A stretch of DNA of 64,000 bases from JALHSW01 sp963720675. GTDB taxonomy: Bacteria; Actinomycetota; Acidimicrobiia; IMCC26256; PALSA-555. Below are positions 45,094 to 54,221 of this stretch, one piece after another. The translations under genes were made by a program, and so were the position numbers. Within the stretch, counting starts at the first letter, position 1. Each line of letters begins with the position of its first letter. Location of the stretch: positions 992,001-1,056,000 of the forward strand of contig CAVRGH010000010.1 of the NCBI GenBank assembly GCA_963720675.1, read 5' to 3'. Below the pieces are notes generated by a model. That model saw nothing but the letters and a program-made list of their open reading frames with translations, did not search any database and was not told the origin of the DNA.

Positions 45094-46104
45094 ATGCCCG
45101 ACTCGATGATCACGACCCGCACCCTCGGAAGCTCGAACCTCGTCGTCTCCGCCGAGGGCCTCGGATGCATGGGTATGTCCCAGTCGTACGGGGACGCCGA
45201 CGAAGGTGAGTCGATCGCGACCATCCACCGGGCGCTCGACCGAGGGGTGACCTTCCTCGACACCGCCAACATCTACGGGGTCGGCCACAACGAGGAGCTG
45301 GTCGGCCGCGCCATCGCTGGCCGCCGCGACGAGGTGGTGCTCGCGACGAAGTTCGCGCTCAGCGTGAGCGATCGAGGAGGGCTGGAGATCAACGGCCATC
45401 CGGACTACGTGCGGACGTGCTGCGACGAGAGCCTGCAGCGTCTCGGCGTCGACCACATCGATCTCTACTATCAGCACCGGGTCGACCCACGTGTCCCGAT
45501 CGAGGAGACCGTCGGAGCGATGGCCGAGCTCGTCGAGGACGGGAAGGTCCGTCATCTGGGCCTCTCCGAGGCGAGCGCGCGGAGCATCGAGCGCGCGTGT
45601 GCCGAGTATCCGATCACCGCGCTGCAGAGCGAGTGGTCGCTGTGGACGCGCGACCTGGAGGATGAGGTCGTGGACGTCGCCCGTCGCCTCGGCGTCGGCA
45701 TCGTCCCGTTCAGCCCGCTCGGCCGCGGCTTCCTGACCGGCGCGATCGCCAGTCCCGACGACTTCGGCCCCGACGACATGCGCCGCAACAACCCCCGCTT
45801 CCAGGACGAGAACTTCACGCACAACCTCGACCTCGTCGCCAAGGTCCGCGCGCTCTCGGACGCAAAGGGGTGCACCCCGGGCCAGGTCGCGCTCGCCTGG
45901 GTGCTCGCGCGGGGCGACGACGTCGTGCCGATCCCCGGCACCAAGCGGCGGACCTACCTGGACGAGAACATCGACGCCGCCGGCGTCGTCCTCACGGAGG
46001 ACGAGCTCGCCCAGCTGGAGGCGATCGCGCCGCGCGACGTCGCCGCCGGCGACCGGTACCCCTGGGCCGGTTACGCCTACGGCGACAGCCCCGAACCGGC
46101 CTGA
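45094..46104 (+). CDS. Aldo/keto reductase
   Basis: A 336-residue TIM-barrel NADPH oxidoreductase. The catalytic tetrad is visible: Asp and Tyr in TFLDTANIYGVGHNE, Lys in VLATKFALS and His in DLYYQHRVDP. The coenzyme-binding segment is VPIPGTKRRTYLDENIDA. The N-terminal EGLGCMGMSQSYG places it in the AKR13/YakC-like group. The native carbonyl substrate is unknown. Confidence 0.93.
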   Translation: MPDSMITTRTLGSSNLVVSAEGLGCMGMSQSYGDADEGESIATIHRALDRGVTFLDTANIYGVGHNEELVGRAIAGRRDEVVLATKFALSVSDRGGLEINGHPDYVRTCCDESLQRLGVDHIDLYYQHRVDPRVPIEETVGAMAELVEDGKVRHLGLSEASARSIERACAEYPITALQSEWSLWTRDLEDEVVDVARRLGVGIVPFSPLGRGFLTGAIASPDDFGPDDMRRNNPRFQDENFTHNLDLVAKVRALSDAKGCTPGQVALAWVLARGDDVVPIPGTKRRTYLDENIDAAGVVLTEDELAQLEAIAPRDVAAGDRYPWAGYAYGDSPEPA

Positions 46105-46174
46105 CCCGGGCCCGTTCCTCGCGCGCCCCGCGCGTGGGATGACGGGGCGGACCCGAGATGGGCAAGATGACCCC

Positions 46175-46924
46175 ATGCCTGCACCGACGCGCTTCGGTCT
46201 CCTCGCCCCGATGGACCATGAGCTGGACCCGCTCGTACGGATGCTGGCGATGGAGCCGGTCGACGGCGCGCCCGACAAGCGCCACCGCGCCGTCGTCGAC
46301 GGCATCGAGTTCATTGCCACGACGACCGGCATCGGCATGGCGGCCGCGACCAGGGCGACGCAGCGGATGCTCGACGACATCGGGGTCGACCACGTCGTCG
46401 TGGTCGGCATCGCCGGTGGCGTCGCGGTCGACGCGGAGATCGGGGACGTGATCGTGCCTGCCGTGGTCATCGACGGCCCGAGTGGCCGCGAGCACCGGCC
46501 CCACGTCCTCGGGAGCCTCGAGCCCGTCGGCCGGCTCATCACGTCCGACGAGCTGCTCGTGGAGCCGGAAGCATTCGCCCACTACGAGGCCGAAGGGGTC
46601 GTCGCGCTCGACATGGAGACGTCAGCGGTCGCCGCGGTGTGCGACGAGCGCTCGGTCGCGTGGTCGGTGTTCCGGTCCCTCAGCGATCGTCCGCGCGACG
46701 GACTGGTCGACGAAGCGATCTTCGAGCTGACCCAGCCCGACGGCAGCGCGGACGTCGATGCCCTCGAGCGCTACCTCGCGTCGGATCCAGCGGCTGCCGA
46801 CCGGCTCGCCCGCCTGGCGCGGGACATGGAGGTCGCGACGAATGCGGCCGCCGCCGCCGCGATCGACGCGTGCACGCTGCGGGGCTCCCGACGACCGAAC
46901 CGGTCGGGCGCCGACGAGACCTAG
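46175..46924 (+). CDS. Nucleoside phosphorylase/MTA-SAH nucleosidase-like protein
   Basis: A 249-residue PNP/UDP-superfamily protein. LLAPMDHELDPLV at the N-terminus, VVVVGIAGGVAVDAEIGDVIVP near residue 80-100 and VVALDMETSAVAAVCDE near residue 150 follow the MtnN-type order, with the Glu-Met-Glu purine-ribose motif as DMETSA. It would cleave a nucleoside N-glycosidic bond; the exact substrate is open. The start is ATG 46175. The pirin gene begins 9 bp after its stop. Confidence 0.85.
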   Translation: MPAPTRFGLLAPMDHELDPLVRMLAMEPVDGAPDKRHRAVVDGIEFIATTTGIGMAAATRATQRMLDDIGVDHVVVVGIAGGVAVDAEIGDVIVPAVVIDGPSGREHRPHVLGSLEPVGRLITSDELLVEPEAFAHYEAEGVVALDMETSAVAAVCDERSVAWSVFRSLSDRPRDGLVDEAIFELTQPDGSADVDALERYLASDPAAADRLARLARDMEVATNAAAAAAIDACTLRGSRRPNRSGADET

Positions 46925-46927
46925 CCT
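46922..46927 (+). promoter_or_regulatory. -10 element TAGCCT, possible leaderless start at 46934
   Basis: TAGCCT spans the stop codon of the phosphorylase gene and ends 6 nt before the pirin GTG. Confidence 0.45.
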
Positions 46928-46933
46928 GCGAGG

Positions 46934-47986
46934 GTGGCCGACGCGCGGGACCCCCTGATCGACCGGGTGATCGATCCGGTGATCGAGACGATGGCGCTGG
47001 GCTCCCAGTGGCCGACGATCGACCCGTTCCTCTTCTGCGTCCACCACGACGACGCGTACCCGGCCGGCAACGAGCAGATGGGGCCGGCGGCATCGCTCGA
47101 GGGACGCTCGCTCGGTCAGGACTTCGAAGGCGTCGACGGCTGGCGCATGTACCACGGTGAGGTCGTCCCCGGGTTCCCCCAACACCCGCACCGTGGGTTC
47201 GAGACCGTCACCTACGTCCGACGCGGGCTCATCGACCACTCCGACTCGCTCGGCGCCGCGGCCCGGTTCGGACGCGGCGACGTGCAGTGGCTCACCGCGG
47301 GTGGTGGCATCGTCCACTCCGAGATGTTCCCGTTGCTCGACCGCGACGCGCCCAATCCTGTCGAGCTGTTCCAGATCTGGTTGAACCTGCCGAGCGACGA
47401 CAAGCTCGTCGACCCGCACTTCACGATGTTGTGGGATCAGGACATCCCCCGCCATGTGCACGTCGACGAGGGTGGCCGCACCGTCGAGATCACGGTGATC
47501 GCGGGCGAGCTCGAAGGGCTCGCTCCTCCCGCACCCCCGCCGAGCTCGTGGGCGAGCCGTCCGGAGGCCGACGTCGCGATCTGGCACCTCAGACTCGAGC
47601 CCGACGCACACTGGTTGCTGCCCCCGGCGCACGGTCCCGACACCGTGCGCACGCTCTATGTGTTCGAGGGCACGTCGTTGCGCGTCGGCGGACACGAGCT
47701 CGGTGCCGACACCGGTGCCGTCGTGCGCTGCGACACCGCCATCGAGCTCGAGAGCGCGAGCGGCACCGAGGTGCTCGTGCTGCAGGGCCGCCCGATCGGT
47801 GAGCCCGTAGCGCAGTACGGCCCGTTCGTGATGAACGCCCGCGAGGAGATCCTGCAGGCGATCGAGGACTATCAGCGGACCGGGTTCGGCGGCTGGGTGT
47901 GGCCGGCCGACGGGCCGGTGCACGAGCGCGACGAGGGCCGCTTCGCTCGTCACGCCGACGGTCGGGTCGAGCGCCGACCCGCCTGA
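46934..47986 (+). CDS. Pirin family protein
   Basis: A 350-residue bicupin. The metal site of the N-terminal cupin is complete: two His in FPQHPHRGFETVTYV and His/Glu in GGGIVHSEMF. The C-terminal cupin (VFEGTSLRVGGHELG) has lost ligands, as usual for pirins. Bacterial pirins may act as quercetinases or bind regulators; no role is fixed here. It lies upstream of the encapsulin operon, with a 179-bp gap in which I see only a G+C-rich spacer. Confidence 0.92.
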   Translation: MADARDPLIDRVIDPVIETMALGSQWPTIDPFLFCVHHDDAYPAGNEQMGPAASLEGRSLGQDFEGVDGWRMYHGEVVPGFPQHPHRGFETVTYVRRGLIDHSDSLGAAARFGRGDVQWLTAGGGIVHSEMFPLLDRDAPNPVELFQIWLNLPSDDKLVDPHFTMLWDQDIPRHVHVDEGGRTVEITVIAGELEGLAPPAPPPSSWASRPEADVAIWHLRLEPDAHWLLPPAHGPDTVRTLYVFEGTSLRVGGHELGADTGAVVRCDTAIELESASGTEVLVLQGRPIGEPVAQYGPFVMNAREEILQAIEDYQRTGFGGWVWPADGPVHERDEGRFARHADGRVERRPA

Positions 47987-48165
47987 GGCAGCCCGGATCA
48001 GGCTCGAGGTGAGGACTCGGGCCACGTCCGCCGGAGCCGATGGTTCGGATCGTCGCCGACGGGGTACGGATCCTGCGACGGACACCACGCGCGCACGAAC
48101 GAGAGGAACCCACCCGTGCCCGAGGACGACGCAGCACCCCGACAGCGCGTGCGAGACTGACGCGC

Positions 48166-48582
48166 ATGGCAGCCGAGGGACTCCACGAGTCGGCCGACGA
48201 TCTGCAGCCCGCGACGGTCGAGCGCCACCGAGCGATCCGTTCGATCATGGAGGAGCTCGAGGCGGTCGACTGGTACGACCAGCGCTTCGATGCCTCGAAC
48301 GACCCGGAGCTCGCGGCCATCCTCGCCCACAACCGCGACGAGGAGAAGGAGCACGCGGCGATGACGCTCGAGTGGCTGCGCCGCAACGACCCGGTGCTCG
48401 ACGAGAACCTCCGCACCTACTTGTTCACGACCGACTCGATCGTCGGTGAGGAGCAAGGCGCCGAGCAGGGCGGTGCAGATGATCCCGACGCACACGACTC
48501 CCCACCCGCCGATGGCCCCTCGGAGGTTCCGTCGCCCGACGGATCGCTCGGCATCGGCAGTCTCCGGAAGGAAGCATCGTGA
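48166..48582 (+). CDS. Encapsulated ferritin-like protein (EncFtn), encapsulin cargo
   Basis: A 138-residue protein forming the ferroxidase that is packed inside the encapsulin shell. The two-helix core has the EncFtn metal residues Glu30, Trp36, Tyr37, Glu60 and His63 in MEELEAVDWYDQR and NRDEEKEHAAMTLEW. A flexible acidic linker (about 93-124, rich in Gly, Asp, Pro and Ser) leads to the C-terminal targeting peptide DGSLGIGSLRKEAS, matching the LxxGSL(K/R) cargo-loading signal. It oxidises Fe(II) for mineral storage. Its TGA overlaps the shell GTG (GTGA), so cargo and shell are translationally coupled. Confidence 0.95.
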   Translation: MAAEGLHESADDLQPATVERHRAIRSIMEELEAVDWYDQRFDASNDPELAAILAHNRDEEKEHAAMTLEWLRRNDPVLDENLRTYLFTTDSIVGEEQGAEQGGADDPDAHDSPPADGPSEVPSPDGSLGIGSLRKEAS

Positions 48583-49385
48583 ACCACCTGTTCCGCGACC
48601 TCGCACCGATCTCGAGCGCCGCATGGGCCGAGGTCGACGTGGAAGCCAAGCGCTCGCTCGAGAACTTCCTCGCCGCCCGTCGTCTCGTCGACTTCTCGGG
48701 CCCGCACGGCTGGGCCGAGTCCGCGATCACGCTCGGCAGCATCGAAGCCCTCCCCAAGGGGCCGAGCGACGGCGTGGATGGCGCCCGTCGTGCAGTGCAG
48801 CCGTACGTCGAGCTGCGGGCGACCTTCACGCTCCAGCGCGCCGAGCTCGATGCCATCGAGCGCGGCCACACGTCCCCCGACCTCGACCCGGTCGTGGATG
48901 CAGCCCGCCGGATCGCGCTCGCCGAAGACACCGCGGTCCTGCGCGGCTACGACAGCGCCGGGATCACCGGGATCGCGGAGGCAACGCCGCACGAACCCAT
49001 CGAGCTGGGCGACAGCTTCGGTGAGTACCCCCGCTTCGTCGCGATGGCCGTCGCCGGCCTCCGCGACGCGGGCGTCGAGGGGCCCTACGGCATCGCCCTC
49101 GGCCCGCGCTGCTACGCCGGGATCCTCGAGACCACCGAAGACGGCGGGTACCCCGTGCTCGAGCGGCTGCGACTGATCCTCGGCGGCCCGGTCGTCTACG
49201 CCCCCGCCGTCGACGGCGCCCTCGTCCTCTCGATGCGAGGTGACGACTTCGAGCTCTACTGCGGCCAGGACATCTCGATCGGGTACCAGGCGCACGACGC
49301 GACGTCGGTGACGCTGTACCTCGAGGAGAGCCTCACCTTCCACGCTCACAGCCCCGAGGCCGCGATCGCACTGCGGTACCCGTAA
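48579..49385 (+). CDS. Family 1 encapsulin shell protein
   Basis: A 268-residue HK97-fold shell protein (linocin M18/CFP29 group). The N-terminal MNHLFRDLAPISSAAWAEVD, RRLVDFSGPHGW, the E-loop TPHEPIELG and the C-terminal CGQDISIGYQAHD and TLYLEESLTFHAHSPEAA segments are typical, and the length is that of the 60-mer (T=1) shells. The GTG overlaps the cargo stop. Together they form an iron-storage nanocompartment. A weak hairpin CCGTGG-N5-CCACGG at 49403-49419 follows the stop. Confidence 0.96.
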   Translation: MNHLFRDLAPISSAAWAEVDVEAKRSLENFLAARRLVDFSGPHGWAESAITLGSIEALPKGPSDGVDGARRAVQPYVELRATFTLQRAELDAIERGHTSPDLDPVVDAARRIALAEDTAVLRGYDSAGITGIAEATPHEPIELGDSFGEYPRFVAMAVAGLRDAGVEGPYGIALGPRCYAGILETTEDGGYPVLERLRLILGGPVVYAPAVDGALVLSMRGDDFELYCGQDISIGYQAHDATSVTLYLEESLTFHAHSPEAAIALRYP

Positions 49386-49486
49386 GTCGCAAGAAATCTG
49401 CCCCGTGGGTCAACCACGGAGCCCCTCGGTCGCGAACACCTCGTACCGGAGCCGGACGGCGCCGGTACGACGGATCGAGGACCGGG

Positions 49487-50158
49487 GTGGGACCGCCAGG
49501 CGACCGAGCACACGGACCGGATGAGCCCGCGCCCCGACTGATCACCGGTCGCGTCCCGGCCCGGGCCGCGGCAACCGTCCTGCTCCTCCACGGCGGCGCC
49601 GAGGTCGGCCGCGAACCGGTCCGAGCCTGGTCCGGGCCCGTGCTCCGGATGCGCCCGATCGGATGGGCCATCCGGCGCCACCGCCCGGACCTCGCCCTCG
49701 CCTTCCTGCGCTACCGATGCCGAGGATGGAACGGCGACGGGGCCGGCGCTCGGCACGACGTCGCGGATGCCATCGCCCGGCTCAAGGAGCGGACCCCCGA
49801 CCTCCCGGTCATCCTCGTCGGGCACTCCATGGGCGGTCGCGTCGCCATCCACGCGGCCGACGACGCCCAGGTCTGCGGCGTGGTCGCGCTCGCGCCCTGG
49901 CTCCCGCGCGGTGAGCCGACCCAGCAGCTCCACGGCGTCGACCTCGTGGTGCTCCACGGCACGAACGACCGTCGCACCTCGCCCGAGCTCTCGGCCGAGT
50001 ACGCGCGCGCGGCGGAGGGGACCGCGCGCTCGGTCCGCTTCGTGGCCATCCCCGGTGGCGACCACCCGATGCTCCGGCACGCACCGACCTGGCACCGGCT
50101 GACCTCCGAAGCCGTCGCCGCGATCGCTCAGGAGCAGACGAACAGGAGTCCGCGCTGA
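49487..50158 (+). CDS. Alpha/beta hydrolase (DLH-like)
   Basis: A 223-residue serine hydrolase. The nucleophile elbow is VGHSMGGRVAIHAA near residue 117, the Asp lies in VLHGTNDRRTSP and the His in IPGGDHPMLRH, and an oxyanion segment LLLHGGAE is at about residue 33. Its TGA overlaps the ATG of the FAD gene (TGATG), making it the first gene of a four-gene coupled operon. It could release or remodel a lipid or ester in that pathway; this is inference. Confidence 0.87.
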   Translation: MGPPGDRAHGPDEPAPRLITGRVPARAAATVLLLHGGAEVGREPVRAWSGPVLRMRPIGWAIRRHRPDLALAFLRYRCRGWNGDGAGARHDVADAIARLKERTPDLPVILVGHSMGGRVAIHAADDAQVCGVVALAPWLPRGEPTQQLHGVDLVVLHGTNDRRTSPELSAEYARAAEGTARSVRFVAIPGGDHPMLRHAPTWHRLTSEAVAAIAQEQTNRSPR

Positions 50159-51420
50159 TGGACCGACCGCGGACTGCGGTGATCGGCAGCGGCGTCTCGG
50201 GGCTCACGGCCGCGTACCTGCTGCAGCGCAGCGACGACGTCACCCTCTACGAAGCCGATGCCCGACTCGGCGGTCATGCACACACCCACGACGTCGCGAC
50301 CGACGACGACCGCGTCGTGCCGGTCGACACCGGCTTCATCGTGCACAACGAGCGGACCTACCCGTACCTGCTTCGGCTCTTCGGCGAGCTCGGGGTCGAG
50401 ACCCAGGAGAGCGACATGAGCCTGTCGGTCCGGTGCGACGGATGTGGGCTCGAGTACTCCGGTGCCCGCGGGCTGTCCGGTCTCTTCGCGCAACCGAGCA
50501 ACCTCGTGCGCCCTGCATTCCTCGGGATGCTCACCCAGGTGAAGCGCTTCCACCGTCACGCGCACCGCGTGCTCGCCGCGACGGACCTCGACGGCTTGAC
50601 CTTGGGCGACTTCCTCATCGAGGGGCACTACTCGCCGTTCTTCGTCCGCCATTTCCTGCTCCCCCTCGTCTCGATGGTCTGGTCCTGTCCCCCGCAGACC
50701 TCCGCGCAGTACCCGGCGCGGTACCTCTTCACGTTCCTCGACCACCACGGGCTGCTCAGCGTCACCGGCTCGCCCCAGTGGCGCACGGTCGTGGGCGGGT
50801 CCCGCTCCTACGTCGATCGCGTGGCGAAGGAGATCACGGTCACCGCGATGGAAACCCCGGTACGCAGCATCCGCCGCACCGGCGAGGGGGTGGAGGTGCG
50901 CGACGCGGCCGACGGCGCCCAGACCTTTCGGCGGGTGGTCGTGGCGACACACGCCGATCAGGCGCTGACGCTGCTCGCCGAACCGACTCCCGCCGAGCGC
51001 CGCGCCCTGGGAGCATTCGACTACTCCGTGAACGAGACCACGCTGCACACGGACTCGTCGCTGCTCCCACGGCGAGCACGAGCCCGGGCGTCGTGGAACT
51101 ATTACCTCGATCGGTGTGACGGTGACCCGGGCAAGGTCCAGGTGAGCTACCACATGAACCGGCTACAACGACTCGACGAGCCGACCGACTACCTCGTGTC
51201 GCTGAACGCCCGTGATCGCATCGCGCCAGAGTCGGTCCTCGCGTGCATGCGTTACACGCACCCGATCTACACCGAGCACTCCGTCGCTGCCCAACAGGAC
51301 CTGCCGGCGCTCGACGACGGATGCATCGCGTTCGCGGGCGCGTACCACGGTTGGGGCTTCCACGAAGACGGCTGCGCATCGGGGGTACGCGCCGCTGCAT
51401 CGCTCGGAGTCGACTGGTGA
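50158..51420 (+). CDS. FAD-dependent oxidoreductase (COG2907-type amine-oxidase fold)
   Basis: A 420-residue flavoprotein. The FAD motif AVIGSGVSGLTAAYLLQ spans residues 8-24, the second is ADARLGGHAHTHDV, and the substrate domain carries VPVDTGFIVHNERTYP and SMVWSCPPQT. This family sits beside DUF1365 and cyclopropane-synthase genes in many bacteria and is believed to desaturate or reduce a modified acyl chain. Here the stop overlaps the DUF1365 GTG (GTGA), in agreement. Confidence 0.92.
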   Translation: MDRPRTAVIGSGVSGLTAAYLLQRSDDVTLYEADARLGGHAHTHDVATDDDRVVPVDTGFIVHNERTYPYLLRLFGELGVETQESDMSLSVRCDGCGLEYSGARGLSGLFAQPSNLVRPAFLGMLTQVKRFHRHAHRVLAATDLDGLTLGDFLIEGHYSPFFVRHFLLPLVSMVWSCPPQTSAQYPARYLFTFLDHHGLLSVTGSPQWRTVVGGSRSYVDRVAKEITVTAMETPVRSIRRTGEGVEVRDAADGAQTFRRVVVATHADQALTLLAEPTPAERRALGAFDYSVNETTLHTDSSLLPRRARARASWNYYLDRCDGDPGKVQVSYHMNRLQRLDEPTDYLVSLNARDRIAPESVLACMRYTHPIYTEHSVAAQQDLPALDDGCIAFAGAYHGWGFHEDGCASGVRAAASLGVDW

Positions 51421-52148
51421 GCGCGCCCGTCCCGTACCGCACCACGATCCGGCACTCCCGCACCGAGCGCGTTCACCACGCGTTCCGCTACCGGCACGTG
51501 ATGTGGCTCGTCGACCTCGACCATGTCCCGGAGCCGCACCGACACCTCGGTAGCTGGCTCCCCCAGTTCCTGGCCCGTGACCACTTCGGTGATCCGCGCG
51601 GCACGCTCCGCACGAACGTCGAGCAATACCTCGCCGGCAACGGGATCGAGCTCGATGGTGGACGCATCCTGATGCTCACGAACCCACGGTCGCTGGGCTA
51701 CGCGTTCAACCCGATCACGGTCTTCTGGTGCTACGCGAGCGACGGTTCCCTCCGCACGATCATCGCCGAGGTCCACAACACGTTCGGCGAGCGCCACTGC
51801 TATCTCGTCGACCCGGACGCGAACGCCACGAACGTCGACAAGGACTTCTACGTCTCGCCGTTCTTCTCGGTCGACGGCACCTACGACATGCGCTTCGGGC
51901 AGCCGGAGGACGAGGTGCACATCGCGATCACCCTGCGGCGCGGTCCCACCAACGCACCGGTGTTCACCGCCAGGCTGCACGGGCGACGCGGCCGGACCCC
52001 CCGATCGTTCGAGCTCGCAGCGTTGCGTCATCCTGCCGCGAGCGTGCGCGTCATCGCGCTGATCCACTGGCAGGCGATCCAGCTCTGGTTCCGCCGCCTC
52101 CCCATCGTCACCCGCCCCTTGGCCACGAGACAGGAGCACGTGTCATGA
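51417..52148 (+). CDS. DUF1365 protein
   Basis: A 243-residue protein of unknown activity. Motifs FRYRHVMWLVDLDHVP, LMLTNPRSLGYAFNPITVFWCY and DKDFYVSPFFSVDGTYDMRF are diagnostic of DUF1365. It has no signal peptide or predicted helix bundle. Its place between the FAD oxidoreductase and the cyclopropane-synthase-like gene, with overlapping stop/start codons on both sides, supports a shared lipid-modification pathway. Confidence 0.93.
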   Translation: MSAPVPYRTTIRHSRTERVHHAFRYRHVMWLVDLDHVPEPHRHLGSWLPQFLARDHFGDPRGTLRTNVEQYLAGNGIELDGGRILMLTNPRSLGYAFNPITVFWCYASDGSLRTIIAEVHNTFGERHCYLVDPDANATNVDKDFYVSPFFSVDGTYDMRFGQPEDEVHIAITLRRGPTNAPVFTARLHGRRGRTPRSFELAALRHPAASVRVIALIHWQAIQLWFRRLPIVTRPLATRQEHVS

Positions 52149-53401
52149 CTGCGACCGCCCACCAGCACCGCCAGGAGCACGTCTCCGTCGCACCCTGCGA
52201 AGGTCCGTGGCGCCACGTCCCGGCGGCACGCCACAAGCCGGTGCACACCCGGGTCGCCCGAACCCTGTTCCGGCGGGCGACCGGCGCGCTCCCGATCCGG
52301 GTCGTCCTACCCGACGGCAGCACCTGGGGCGGCGGGGGCTCGACCGATCCGGTCATGCGGATCGAGCGGAACGCGTTCTTCGACCGACTCGGCGCCGACG
52401 GCGTCATCGGCTTCGGCGAGGGGTACATGGTCGGGGACTGGAGCGCCGACGGTGATCTGGCCGAGCTCCTCACCCCGTTCGCCGCACGTACCGCGACGCA
52501 CCTGCCCGCGTGGATGCAACGGCTCCGGCGCTTCTACGTGCAGCGTCAGCCGGAAGACGAGCAGAACACGCGGGGAGGTGCGAAGAGCAACATCCACCGG
52601 CACTACGACCTCTCCAATGACCTGTTCTCGCTCTTCCTCGACGAGTCGATGACGTACTCGTCGGCGTTGTTCGCTCCCGGGGACACACTCGAAGATGCGC
52701 AGCATCGCAAGATCGATCGGTTGCTCGACGCCACCCGGGTCGGGCCGGGCACGCGGGTGCTCGAGATCGGCACGGGCTGGGGAGCACTCGCGATCCGTGC
52801 CGCACGGCGCGGGGCGATCGTCAGCACGATCACCCTCTCGGGTGAACAGCAGGAGCTTGCTCGCCGCCGTGCAGCGGATGCCGGTGTCACCGACCGTGTC
52901 GACGTTGCACTGTGCGACTACCGCGATGCGCGCGGCGAATACGACGCGGTCGTGAGCGTCGAGATGATCGAGGCCGTCGGCGATCGCTACTGGCCGACGT
53001 TCTTCACGAGCATCGACCGGGTCCTCGCGCCCGGTGGCACGGTGGGGATCCAGGCGATCCTGCAGCAGCACGATCGGTTCCTCGCGACCCGCGGTCAGTA
53101 CACCTGGATGAACAAGTACATCTTCCCCGGCGGGGTGCTCGTGTCGGTCCCGGCCGTCGACGAGATCCTTCGACGCGACACGACGCTCCGGATCACCGAG
53201 CAGATCGCGTTCGGCCGCAGCTACGCGGCAACGTTGCACGAGTGGCGGAAGCGGTTCGTCGCGCACTCCGAGGACGTCGCCGCCCTCGGCTTCGATGCGA
53301 CGTTCCGTCGCATGTGGGAGCTGTACCTGGCGTACTCCGAGGCCGGGTTCGGCAGTGGCTACCTCGACGTGGCGCAGCTCGTGCTCCGACGCGACGCCTG
53401 A
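52145..53401 (+). CDS. Cyclopropane-fatty-acyl-phospholipid synthase-type methyltransferase
   Basis: A 418-residue enzyme. The core has NIHRHYDLSNDLFSLFLDESMTYSSA (bicarbonate/acyl-binding loop), the SAM motif RVLEIGTGWGALAIRAAR near residue 208 and SVEMIEAVGDRYW with the catalytic-site Glu and Tyr. It transfers a methylene or methyl group from SAM to the double bond of a phospholipid acyl chain. With the FAD oxidoreductase and DUF1365 it may make methyl-branched or related acyl chains rather than a plain cyclopropane. The ATG overlaps the DUF1365 stop (ATGA). Confidence 0.92.
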   Translation: MTATAHQHRQEHVSVAPCEGPWRHVPAARHKPVHTRVARTLFRRATGALPIRVVLPDGSTWGGGGSTDPVMRIERNAFFDRLGADGVIGFGEGYMVGDWSADGDLAELLTPFAARTATHLPAWMQRLRRFYVQRQPEDEQNTRGGAKSNIHRHYDLSNDLFSLFLDESMTYSSALFAPGDTLEDAQHRKIDRLLDATRVGPGTRVLEIGTGWGALAIRAARRGAIVSTITLSGEQQELARRRAADAGVTDRVDVALCDYRDARGEYDAVVSVEMIEAVGDRYWPTFFTSIDRVLAPGGTVGIQAILQQHDRFLATRGQYTWMNKYIFPGGVLVSVPAVDEILRRDTTLRITEQIAFGRSYAATLHEWRKRFVAHSEDVAALGFDATFRRMWELYLAYSEAGFGSGYLDVAQLVLRRDA

Positions 53402-53424
53402 CGGCCAGACGGCCTGACGGTCGA

Positions 53425-54093
53425 TCAGCCGGTGATGTCGGTCGTCGACGACGACGCGGTCGCAGGGAGCCCCACCGCACTCCGAGCCTTGCGGTATGCG
53501 CCCACGTCGGCGAGCGTCGGATCCACGAAGAGGTACAGCTTGCGCGTGTCGCCGAGCGCCAACGCGCCGGGGTCGCCGGCCTGGGCGGCGCCCCCGACCA
53601 GATCGGCGAGCGAGGCCCTCCGCCAGTCGACCCGCTTGGCCCACTTCCGGGTGAGCGCGAGCTGCACGAGCGGTGCCGGGCTGGGCGAGGAGTCGGCCGA
53701 CGACGCGGGTTCCTGGCACACGTCGAAGCTCGCCAGGTCGGACCAGCGCTCGAACACCCTGGGCAGAAAGATCCGGGCGAGCGGGAGGATCGCGTCGACC
53801 GACGCCTTCGGACTCACGCCGGCGGGATCGATGGGTTCGACGTAGATCGCGAGGTGTGGGCCGTCGGTCGGCGCGCCGTAGATCCGGTGCTTCACCAGCG
53901 ACGCGCGGGTCGTGCGGTACCCGAGCTCCCGCAGCTGACGATCGAAGAGCTTCGCGATCGCGTCGCGTCGCGACGGTGGGAGGTGATCGTTCGGGGTCGC
54001 CGCCGCGAACGAGACCCCTGCCAGTGCCAACGCGACCACCGCCGCCACGAGCGCGACCATCGTTGCGACCGGTCGGCGCGGGGAACGAAGCAC
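53425..54093 (-). CDS. Secreted or membrane-anchored protein of unknown function
   Basis: About 222 residues from GTG 54093 (ATG 54060 is an alternative). An Arg-rich N-terminus and a hydrophobic helix MVALVAAVVALALAGVSFA form a signal peptide or anchor with likely cleavage near ATPND. The mature part has AIAKLFDRQLRELGYRTTRAS, one Cys in SFDVCQEP, a Ser/Pro linker and LGDTRKLYLFVDPTLADVGAY. No known domain is recognised. It is convergent with the cyclopropane-synthase gene. Confidence 0.65.
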   Translation of the reverse strand: MLRSPRRPVATMVALVAAVVALALAGVSFAAATPNDHLPPSRRDAIAKLFDRQLRELGYRTTRASLVKHRIYGAPTDGPHLAIYVEPIDPAGVSPKASVDAILPLARIFLPRVFERWSDLASFDVCQEPASSADSSPSPAPLVQLALTRKWAKRVDWRRASLADLVGGAAQAGDPGALALGDTRKLYLFVDPTLADVGAYRKARSAVGLPATASSSTTDITG

Positions 54094-54208
54094 CGACAAA
54101 CGGTAGCGGACCCGGTGCCGTCGCCTCTGACGCCGAACTACGACTCGGGCCCCTGGTCGGCCCTCGGTCCGACCGGATGGCAACGGGCGCGCCGTTCGAG
54201 TGAAGGCA

Positions 54209-54214
54209 TAGGTT
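54209..54214 (+). promoter_or_regulatory. -10 element TAGGTT, leaderless start at 54222
   Basis: TAGGTT ends 7 nt before the GTG at 54222, which selects that start over the TTG at 54213. Confidence 0.5.
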
Positions 54215-54221
54215 GGACACC

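Noticed and set aside
49403..49419. Hairpin CCGTGG-N5-CCACGG after the encapsulin gene as a terminator
   Set aside because: Only six base pairs and no T-run; too weak to call as a feature in GC-rich DNA.
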